Source of the DNA: Hyphomicrobiales bacterium
Lineage (GTDB): Bacteria; Pseudomonadota; Alphaproteobacteria; Rhizobiales; Aestuariivirgaceae
Direction: 5' to 3'
Length of the DNA: 10,166 nucleotides
Assembly (NCBI GenBank): GCA_023266715.1
Contig: JAHFPK010000048.1
Location: forward strand, 3,908 to 14,073
The translations under genes were made by a program, and so were the position numbers. The notes under the pieces are model-generated. The model worked only from the letters and a program-made list of their open reading frames with translations. It did not search any database and was not told the DNA's origin. Positions 1-5,064 of this stretch are shown in pieces (positions within the stretch are counted from its first letter, which is position 1; each line of letters opens with the position of its first letter).

Positions 1-212
1 TCGAAATCTTCGCGCGACACATAGTTTTTGTGATCAACCACATGGGTAGAAATGTTGTGACTTTGTGCGAATTTAAGTCCGGGGGCGTCGGGTCTGTTGG
101 AAACGACGCAGACAATATCGGCGGGATAGGCGGGATCACGAGCGGCTTCAACAAGTGCCGCCATGTTTGAACCACGGCCTGAAATAAGAACGCCGACGCG
201 TTTCCGTCTCAT
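1..212 (-). CDS. purN: Phosphoribosylglycinamide formyltransferase, N-terminal part (cut by window edge)
   Basis: PurN transfers a formyl group from 10-formyltetrahydrofolate to glycinamide ribonucleotide, the third step of de novo purine synthesis, in the cytosol. Only the first 70 residues are visible; the family is usually about 200 residues. The N-terminal Rossmann-like strand and phosphate-binding loop are clear: VGVLISGRGSNMAAL at residues 6-20, then VVSNRPDAPGL at 37-46 or so, matching the SNxxDAxGL element of the family. The ATG at 212-210 overlaps the TGA of purM (ATGA), so translation is probably coupled to purM; no strong ribosome binding site is seen ahead of it. The reading frame is open to position 1. 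The purM-purN order is common in alphaproteobacteria. The identification is firm; the C-terminal catalytic half lies outside the window. Confidence 0.93.
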   Translation of the reverse strand, partial: MRRKRVGVLISGRGSNMAALVEAARDPAYPADIVCVVSNRPDAPGLKFAQSHNISTHVVDHKNYVSREDF

Positions 213-1312
213 TGGACTCTGAGACTTCCGGTCGTTGCCACCTGTTCTTCTTTGCCTCGGCGCTTGCGCAAAGTACCGAGTGAGACAACTTTCTCACCTG
301 ATTTTTCAAGAGCAGAAGTAATGGCTTTTGCCTCCTTCGCCTTCACCATGAGTACCATGCCAATACCGCAGTTGAAGGTGCACAGCATTTCGCGCTCCGA
401 GGCTCCACCAATGTCCTGCAGCCAGTCGAACACAGGCGAAAACGGCACCGCATCAAGATTGATTTCGGCCACACATCCCTTGGGCAAGACGCGGGGGATG
501 TTTTCAAGAAAACCGCCACCGGTGATATGGGCCAGCGCCTTGATGGAATTGCTTTTCCGAAACACTTTCAACAGTGACTTCACATAAATTCGTGTGGGCA
601 CCAGCAGGGCTTCACCCAGAGATTTACCGTTCGCAAATGGGGCAGGGGCATCATAATCCAGCCCGCTCAATTCAACGATTCTGCGAATGAGAGAGTAGCC
701 GTTGGAATGGGGGCCAGAGGACACCAATCCCAAAATCACATCGCCAGGCCCCACATCCTTTGCCGGCAGGATTCTCTTGCGCTCCACCGCACCCACGGCA
801 AAACCAGCGAGATCATAGTCCTTGCCGTGATACATGCCGGGCATTTCAGCGGTTTCACCCCCGATCAGAGCGCACCCCGCTTGTTTGCAACCCTCAGCGA
901 TCCCGGCAATCACTTCGCGGGCCTGTGCCACATCAAGCTTCCCAGTGGCAAAATAATCGAGAAAGAAAAGCGGCTCGGCGCCTTGCACGATGAGGTCGTT
1001 CACCGACATCGCCACCAGGTCAATGCCAACCCCGTGATGCCAGCCCGTTTCAATAGCCACGCGCAATTTGGTGCCAACCCCATCATTGGCTGCCACAAGC
1101 ACCGGGTCCTTGTAGCCACAGGCCTTGAGATCAAACAGTCCGCCAAATCCGCCTAGTGCCGAATCAGCGCCTTTGCGCCGGGTGGCCTTCGCCAGGGGTT
1201 TGATCGCTTCAACAAGGGCGTTTCCCGCGCTTATATCAACGCCAGCCTGCGCATAGGTCACACTGTTTCGTTCTGCTTGTTTGCCGCCGCTCATGCCGCT
1301 AGTTTGCCCCAT
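209..1312 (-). CDS. purM: Phosphoribosylformylglycinamidine cyclo-ligase (AIR synthetase)
   Basis: PurM closes the imidazole ring, turning formylglycinamidine ribonucleotide into aminoimidazole ribonucleotide with ATP, the fifth step of purine synthesis. The 367 residues fit the family (about 345-370). Visible signatures are YAQAGVDISAGN at 20-31, the glycine-rich GGFGGLF at 54-60, the nucleotide/phosphate loop DGVGTK at 77-82, AMSVNDL at 101-107, GGETAEMPG at 151-159, SSGPHSNGYSL at 198-208 and the later ITGGGFLENIPR. The start is not certain: ATG at 1312 gives a short leader before the conserved core, and a second ATG at residue 7 (1294) would serve as well; neither has a good Shine-Dalgarno. 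It is the first gene of a purMN unit. An extended -10 element about 60 bp upstream, inside a palindrome, may be its promoter. Several open frames on the opposite strand are shadows. Confidence 0.97.
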   Translation of the reverse strand: MGQTSGMSGGKQAERNSVTYAQAGVDISAGNALVEAIKPLAKATRRKGADSALGGFGGLFDLKACGYKDPVLVAANDGVGTKLRVAIETGWHHGVGIDLVAMSVNDLIVQGAEPLFFLDYFATGKLDVAQAREVIAGIAEGCKQAGCALIGGETAEMPGMYHGKDYDLAGFAVGAVERKRILPAKDVGPGDVILGLVSSGPHSNGYSLIRRIVELSGLDYDAPAPFANGKSLGEALLVPTRIYVKSLLKVFRKSNSIKALAHITGGGFLENIPRVLPKGCVAEINLDAVPFSPVFDWLQDIGGASEREMLCTFNCGIGMVLMVKAKEAKAITSALEKSGEKVVSLGTLRKRRGKEEQVATTGSLRVQ

Positions 1313-1332
1313 TATCCATGCTAAAGGGGGCT

Positions 1333-1388
1333 CTTAGAGCATGTTGAGGCAAAGTTGCAAGACTTTGCCGATTATAACATGCTCCAAG
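1333..1388. repeat. Intergenic palindrome A (rhizobial-type hairpin repeat)
   Basis: An imperfect inverted repeat in the purM / DUF2066 gap. The outer arms are GAGCATGTT (1337-1345) and AACATGCTC (1376-1384), a perfect 9-bp match that extends to 13 bp (1333-1345 with 1376-1388) with one A/C mismatch. The inner arms are GGCAAAGT (1348-1355) and ACTTTGCC (1362-1369), perfect, around a 6-nt loop. An asymmetric internal loop separates the two stems. From memory, arms of the form GAGCATGTT...AACATGCTC are typical of short repeats between genes in Hyphomicrobiales genomes. No T-run follows on either strand, so it does not look like an intrinsic terminator, and its place between divergent genes also argues against that. 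Confidence 0.75.
1371..1379 (-). promoter_or_regulatory. Possible extended -10 promoter for purMN
   Basis: Read on the minus strand this is TGTTATAAT: a perfect TATAAT hexamer preceded by the TGn of an extended -10. No good -35 hexamer is found 16-18 bp upstream, which extended -10 promoters can do without. It lies 58 bp before the purM ATG at 1312, so transcription would begin near 1364. It sits in the right arm of the palindrome 1333-1388, so the repeat may supply the promoter. Consensus matching only; an AT-rich match inside a repeat can be chance. Confidence 0.35.
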
Positions 1389-1399
1389 CTAATAAGCTG

Positions 1400-1447
1400 G
1401 CGCGAATTCTTTCCGCTTGGGTGATTCCACCCAAGCGGAAAGCGCGC
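1400..1447. repeat. Intergenic palindrome B (15-bp perfect stem, 4-nt loop)
   Basis: A very strong inverted repeat only about 11 bp from palindrome A. The arm 1409-1423 (CTTTCCGCTTGGGTG) is perfectly complementary to 1428-1442 (CACCCAAGCGGAAAG) around the loop ATTC. Below the stem, GCGCG (1400-1404) can pair with CGCGC (1443-1447), leaving AATT bulged on the left. As RNA or single-stranded DNA it would form a very stable hairpin. No T-run follows on either strand. It ends about 60 bp before the DUF2066 start, so it could lie in that gene's leader, or be a second unit of a composite repeat with palindrome A. Its function is unknown. Confidence 0.8.
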
Positions 1448-1505
1448 TAGCCCAGAGTGGCTTGTGAATAAAGCATGATGGTGGCTAATCACCAGAGGAA
1501 ATGGA

Positions 1506-2618
1506 GTGGTTGACGGCATGATCTATCGCGGTGTGTGGCTGGTATTGGTGGCCACGATGATCATGCTTGGTATTTCAGCCGGCACTCATGCAGCAGGACC
1601 CGTCGAAACCAGCGTCTTTGCCGTCCAGGGCGTTGACGCGGATGTGACCGACAAGGATGTGGCAACCGCCAAAAACAAGGCGCTGTTTGACGTGCAGATG
1701 AAGGCAATTGTCATGCTGGCGCAAAGGCTGGGCAATGAAACCTTTGCAGCCGAAATTGCAAAACTTGGACCCAAGGACGTCTTACCCCTGCTCAAATCGC
1801 TCTCCATCGAACAGGAAGGCACCGGACCCGGCCACTACATTGGCAAATTCACAGTGAGGTTCATTCCGGAAAAAGTTCAAAAGCTGTTTGAAAGCTATGG
1901 TGTGCATGTCGTTTCCGAACAGGCAACCCCCATGCTTGTGCTGCCCATCTGGAAGGCTGCCGAAGGCACCCAGCTTTGGGGGGACAATCTGTGGCGCACT
2001 GCCTGGCTTAATCTCCATGCTGAACAATCCCTCGTACCGCTTATCGTCCCCATAGGCGATCTCGAAGATACGGCGGGCATCACCGCACAGGATGTGCTCA
2101 ATCTCGATCCGATAAAGCTTGAGGCCCTCCGCCGCCGCTATGGCACCAGAACCATACTGGTGGCCATTGCCGAACCTGCTGCAGGCAACGGCATTCATGC
2201 CATGATGGATGCTGAATCCGAACTCGGCAAAATTACCTTCGACAAGATTTACACCGCTGATCCGGCCACGCTGGAAGCCTCGGCCGCTCTCGCCACCCAG
2301 CGCTTTCATGCCGTGATGATCGACAAATACAAGTCTGACAAGGCAAAGGCTGAACAGGTGAGCACCGAAGCTAATGTCTCGCATTCGATTCCCGTGACCG
2401 TTCCTTTTTCAAGCCCCTCCGAATGGAATGCCATTCGTTCGCGCATACTGTCTTCACCCGGCATTATTGGTGTTGATGTCTCAACCCTTGCAGGCAATGG
2501 CGCGGTGATCAGATTGATGTATGTTGGTGATTTGCAGGTGGTGCAGGACTCAATGCCGGGAACCGGATTACAGATGTCACAAATTGGGGGGAATTGGGTT
2601 ATTCAATCCCTCTTGTAG
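1506..2618 (+). CDS. Exported DUF2066 domain protein, function unknown
   Basis: No biochemical role is established for this family, and I assign none. The 370 residues start with a signal peptide: a short polar segment with an Arg at residue 8, a hydrophobic run at about 10-24, and a likely cleavage after Ala29 or Ala30 (THAA-GP), with no lipobox, which points to a soluble periplasmic protein. The mature part opens with the DUF2066 pattern (VFAVQGVDADVT at 37-48, then the alanine-rich helix with KNKALFDVQMKAI), followed by FTVRFIPEKVQKLF (115-128), the strand TPMLVLPIW (141-149), and a C-terminal repeat-like segment ending GGNWVIQSLL. The start is GTG at 1506, with the Shine-Dalgarno AGAGGAA at 1494-1500 five bases ahead; ATG at 1518 is an alternative that keeps the signal peptide. 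It is the first gene of a four-gene operon, 6 bp from the next, so it may act with the membrane proteins that follow. Confidence 0.88.
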   Translation: MVDGMIYRGVWLVLVATMIMLGISAGTHAAGPVETSVFAVQGVDADVTDKDVATAKNKALFDVQMKAIVMLAQRLGNETFAAEIAKLGPKDVLPLLKSLSIEQEGTGPGHYIGKFTVRFIPEKVQKLFESYGVHVVSEQATPMLVLPIWKAAEGTQLWGDNLWRTAWLNLHAEQSLVPLIVPIGDLEDTAGITAQDVLNLDPIKLEALRRRYGTRTILVAIAEPAAGNGIHAMMDAESELGKITFDKIYTADPATLEASAALATQRFHAVMIDKYKSDKAKAEQVSTEANVSHSIPVTVPFSSPSEWNAIRSRILSSPGIIGVDVSTLAGNGAVIRLMYVGDLQVVQDSMPGTGLQMSQIGGNWVIQSLL

Positions 2619-2624
2619 CACCCT

Positions 2625-3167
2625 ATGAACCTGCCAAATTTCATCACCATTGGTCGCATTCTTCTGGTTCCCATTACCGTGTGGCTGATCATCTCCGGCG
2701 AATTTTCTCTTGCCTTTTTTGCCTTTGTGGCAGCGGGCATAAGCGACGGCGTGGATGGTTTCATTGCCAGAAGATTTGACCAGCGTTCCGAACTCGGGGC
2801 CTATCTCGATCCCATCGCCGACAAAGCCCTGCTGGTTTCCATCTATGTATCCCTTGGCCTGTTGAAATTTCTGCCGGCCTGGTTGGTCATTCTTGTGGTG
2901 ACCCGCGACGTGCTGATTGTCGGCGCTGTTGTTCTTGCATGGGTGGTGAACAAGCCCATACCTGTAGCGCCATCAATGGCCAGCAAAATCAACACAGTGG
3001 GCCAGATTGTTCTGGCCGGTTTGGTCCTGGGTCTTCTGGGGTTGGAGATCAGCCTGAAACCGTTGCTGTTTACTGGCTTTGCCCTAGTGGCGATTTTGAC
3101 CTTTGGGTCCGGCGCATTATACATGCGCGCCTGGCTGCTACATATGGCCAATGGCAAGCAGGAGTAA
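2625..3167 (+). CDS. CDP-alcohol phosphatidyltransferase family membrane protein
   Basis: Enzymes of this family replace the CMP of a CDP-alcohol (normally CDP-diacylglycerol) with a second alcohol to build phospholipids in the inner membrane. The 180 residues carry every residue of the family motif at exact spacing: D41, D44, G45, A48, R49, G58, D62 and D66. The aspartates bind metal, and the last is the expected catalytic base. The start MNLPNFITIGRILLVP is typical of phosphatidylglycerophosphate synthase-like members, and several hydrophobic segments follow, as expected for a six-helix fold. The acceptor cannot be read from sequence: it could be glycerol-3-phosphate (PgsA-like), or this could be a second paralogue with another acceptor, since alphaproteobacteria often keep their main pgsA beside uvrC and the molybdopterin genes. 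The ATG lies 6 bp after the previous stop with no clear ribosome binding site, suggesting coupled translation. Confidence 0.9.
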   Translation: MNLPNFITIGRILLVPITVWLIISGEFSLAFFAFVAAGISDGVDGFIARRFDQRSELGAYLDPIADKALLVSIYVSLGLLKFLPAWLVILVVTRDVLIVGAVVLAWVVNKPIPVAPSMASKINTVGQIVLAGLVLGLLGLEISLKPLLFTGFALVAILTFGSGALYMRAWLLHMANGKQE

Positions 3168-3175
3168 GGTCTTTC

Positions 3176-4285
3176 ATGACGCTTCAAAAGCAAGTCACCT
3201 TCTGGATCGTGGCGTTAGTCCTGCTTATTTTGGTGCTGTGGCTGCTCAGCCCCATTTTGCTGCCGTTTATTGCCGGTCTCGTGCTCGCCTATTTTCTCGA
3301 TCCGGTGGCTGATGCGCTGGAGCGCCTCGGCTTGCCGCGCCTCGTTGCAACCGCCGCAATTCTTTTACTCAGCATCCTGTTGCTTGTGCTGATCGGATTG
3401 CTCGTCGTTCCCGTACTTGGTGACCAGATTGTGAAATTTGCCGGCGATCTGCCATCCCTCATGCAATCACTGCTGGCCCGTTTCAATGATGTAGCGCCCC
3501 AATGGATAAAGGATGCCATTGCAAAATCCGGCACCGATATTCAAGGCTCCATTTCCGATATCGCCGGCAAGGCTGCGGGCTGGACGGCAACGCTTCTCGC
3601 CTCCATCTGGTCGGGTGGCATGGCTCTGGTCAATATTCTCTCGCTCCTGGTCGTGACCCCGATTGTAGCGTTCTATCTCCTCGCCGACTGGGATCATCTC
3701 GTTGCCAAGGTGGACGGCTGGTTGCCCCGCGATCATGCCGTGGCAATCAGAGCCATCTTCAGTGATATCAATGAGGCACTGGCTGGTTTTATCCGGGGCC
3801 AGGGGACCGTATGCCTTCTGCTTGGAGTGTTTTATGCACTGGCCCTTAGCATTGCCGGATTGAAGTTTGGCCTTGTCATCGGCCTTGCTGCAGGTCTCCT
3901 GAGTTTTATTCCCTATGTTGGCGCCTTGGTTGGCGGCCTGGTGGCAATTGGCGTGGGGCTAGTGCAGTTCTGGCCGGATTTTACCAGCATCCTCGTCGTC
4001 ATTGGAATTTTCGCGGCAGGCCAGTTCATTGAAGGCAATTTTCTGTCGCCAAAATTGGTGGGCAGCAGCGTTGGCCTGCATCCCGTGTGGCTGATGTTTG
4101 CACTTTTTGCCTTTGGCTATTTATTTGGCTTTGTAGGCTTGCTGCTGGCTGTGCCCATGGCAGCGGCAGCAGGTGTTCTCGTGCGCTTTGCCCTCAATCA
4201 ATATCTGGCAAGCAAACTCTATCGCGGAATTCCAAGCGAAATGCCAACGCCAATAAAACCCCCGGTGCGCAAACGCTCGAAATGA
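3176..4285 (+). CDS. AI-2E family transporter (PerM/UPF0118-type membrane protein)
   Basis: A polytopic inner-membrane protein of 369 residues, usual for the family. Members have been linked to autoinducer-2 export, sodium/proton exchange or unspecified permease roles, so the substrate here is unknown. Hydrophobic segments lie near residues 8-24, 26-41, 57-80, 148-169, 212-228, 231-247, 249-265, 270-287 and 304-335, with a mostly soluble amphipathic stretch at about 82-135. Family marks are AYFLDPVADALERLG (38-52), FIPYVGALVGG (244-254) and LSPKLVG (290-296). The C-terminus is a short basic tail (KPPVRKRSK). I start at ATG 3176 because AAGG at 3166-3169 lies six bases ahead and the hydrophobic N-terminus follows at once; the frame is open further upstream, but that part is a shadow of the preceding gene. 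Its TGA overlaps the hdaA ATG. Confidence 0.9.
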   Translation: MTLQKQVTFWIVALVLLILVLWLLSPILLPFIAGLVLAYFLDPVADALERLGLPRLVATAAILLLSILLLVLIGLLVVPVLGDQIVKFAGDLPSLMQSLLARFNDVAPQWIKDAIAKSGTDIQGSISDIAGKAAGWTATLLASIWSGGMALVNILSLLVVTPIVAFYLLADWDHLVAKVDGWLPRDHAVAIRAIFSDINEALAGFIRGQGTVCLLLGVFYALALSIAGLKFGLVIGLAAGLLSFIPYVGALVGGLVAIGVGLVQFWPDFTSILVVIGIFAAGQFIEGNFLSPKLVGSSVGLHPVWLMFALFAFGYLFGFVGLLLAVPMAAAAGVLVRFALNQYLASKLYRGIPSEMPTPIKPPVRKRSK

Positions 4286-4980
4286 AGGGCAGGGGTCGAC
4301 AACTCGCTCTGGATTTGCCACACCGGCAAGCCCTGGGCCGTGATGATTTTTTGGTGACGGGGTCCAATGCCGCTGCCGTTGCCCTAGTTGACCAATGGCC
4401 CGATTGGCCGACCCATGCGGCGCTGCTCATCGGACCACCCGGGAGTGGCAAATCCCACCTTGTGGAAGTCTGGCGCCAGCGTTCAAAGGCATCCTTTGTC
4501 CAAGCAGTTGATGTCAGAGTTGAGACAGCCCCGGAGCTTTTACTATCTGGCGCCGTTGCCATTGAGGATGCAGCACCTTCTCTCGATGAGCGTGGGATCT
4601 TTCACCTCTTTAATCTGGCCAAGCAACAGAACAGCAGCATTTTGCTGACCGCCCAGACTCGGCCCGAACGCTGGAAAATAGTGTTGCCGGATCTACTGTC
4701 ACGGCTGCGGGCGATCCCGGTTCTGGAAATTCTGCCGCCCGACGATGCCCTGTTGCGCGGGGTGCTGGTAAAGCTTTTCTTTGACCGGCAGATTGCGGCG
4801 GCGGAATCAACTATCAGCTTCATGCTGACCCGGATGCCAAGATCCCTAAGTGCGGCCAGATTGCTGGTGACCGAAATTGACCGCCGGGCGCTGGAAGAAC
4901 GGGCGGAGGTAACCCGCCCCTTCGTGGCAAAGGTTCTGGGCGATTTCTCAGCCCCGGAGCTATTTGGGGATGAGGACTAG
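4282..4980 (+). CDS. hdaA: DnaA regulatory inactivator HdaA (DnaA-like AAA+ protein)
   Basis: Hda-type proteins bind the loaded sliding clamp and stimulate ATP hydrolysis by DnaA, preventing re-initiation of replication. The 232 residues show: an N-terminal clamp-binding motif QLALDL (7-12), comparable to QLSLPL of E. coli Hda; Walker A GPPGSGKS (51-58); a Walker B-like strand AVAIEDA (91-97) with Glu-Asp in place of the more usual Asp-Asp; a sensor 1 region ILLTAQTRP (120-128); an arginine-finger candidate in DLLSRLRA (R141 or R143); and sensor 2 R187 in PRSLSAARLL. The DnaA DNA-binding domain IV is absent, which separates it from DnaA itself. The start ATG (4282) overlaps the previous TGA as ATGA; an in-frame upstream extension is only an antiframe of the transporter gene. 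It is the last gene of the DUF2066 operon and lies just ahead of ppk. Confidence 0.88.
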   Translation: MKGRGRQLALDLPHRQALGRDDFLVTGSNAAAVALVDQWPDWPTHAALLIGPPGSGKSHLVEVWRQRSKASFVQAVDVRVETAPELLLSGAVAIEDAAPSLDERGIFHLFNLAKQQNSSILLTAQTRPERWKIVLPDLLSRLRAIPVLEILPPDDALLRGVLVKLFFDRQIAAAESTISFMLTRMPRSLSAARLLVTEIDRRALEERAEVTRPFVAKVLGDFSAPELFGDED

Positions 4981-5009
4981 CGTTTCATTTACCTCCCGCC
5001 AAATCCCCG

Positions 5010-5027
5010 CTTTCACCGAACTGTCAT
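5010..5027 (+). promoter_or_regulatory. Putative PhoB box upstream of ppk
   Basis: CTTTCAC-CGAA-CTGTCAT: two direct heptamers 11 bp apart. The second matches the Pho-box half-site CTGTCAT 7 of 7 and the first 5 of 7, with the standard 4-bp spacer. The site overlaps the -35 of the predicted ppk promoter, the usual place for PhoB activation, and lies on the same strand as ppk. Polyphosphate kinase genes belong to the Pho regulon in several bacteria. Pattern matching by eye only; binding is not shown. Confidence 0.6.
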
Positions 5028-5040
5028 ATGGGCCTATTAT
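5012..5040 (+). promoter_or_regulatory. Putative ppk-ppx promoter
   Basis: A -10 hexamer TATTAT (5035-5040, 5 of 6 to TATAAT) lies 17 bp after the weak -35 TTCACC (5012-5017, 4 of 6). A weak -35 covered by an activator box fits a PhoB-dependent promoter. Transcription would begin near 5047, leaving a very short leader before the strong ribosome binding site GAGGA (5054-5058). Read-through from hdaA is also possible because no terminator is visible in 4981-5064. Confidence 0.5.
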
Positions 5041-5064
5041 CCGTTGAATTTTTGAGGACTTCCG

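Noticed and set aside
252..1156. Open frames on the plus strand opposite purM
   Set aside because: They lie wholly across a well-conserved purM, show no domain pattern and have low-complexity Pro/Arg/His-rich translations typical of antisense frames.
1334..1519. 61-residue open frame on the minus strand in the purM/DUF2066 gap
   Set aside because: It runs through both palindromes and into the start of DUF2066, has no ribosome binding site and no recognisable content.
2939..3175. Long N-terminal extension of the AI-2E transporter frame
   Set aside because: It overlaps the phosphatidyltransferase gene for nearly its whole length and is not membrane-like; ATG 3176 has a proper ribosome binding site and begins the conserved protein.
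4087..4281. Upstream extension of the hdaA frame
   Set aside because: It overlaps the 3' end of the transporter gene and has a Cys/Ser-rich translation unlike Hda; the ATGA overlap start puts the clamp-binding motif near the N-terminus as expected.
4966..5008. GGGGAT (4966-4971) and ATCCCC (5003-5008) as a terminator after hdaA
   Set aside because: The arms are only 6 bp with a loop of about 31 bp and no T-run follows, so it does not support a terminator.
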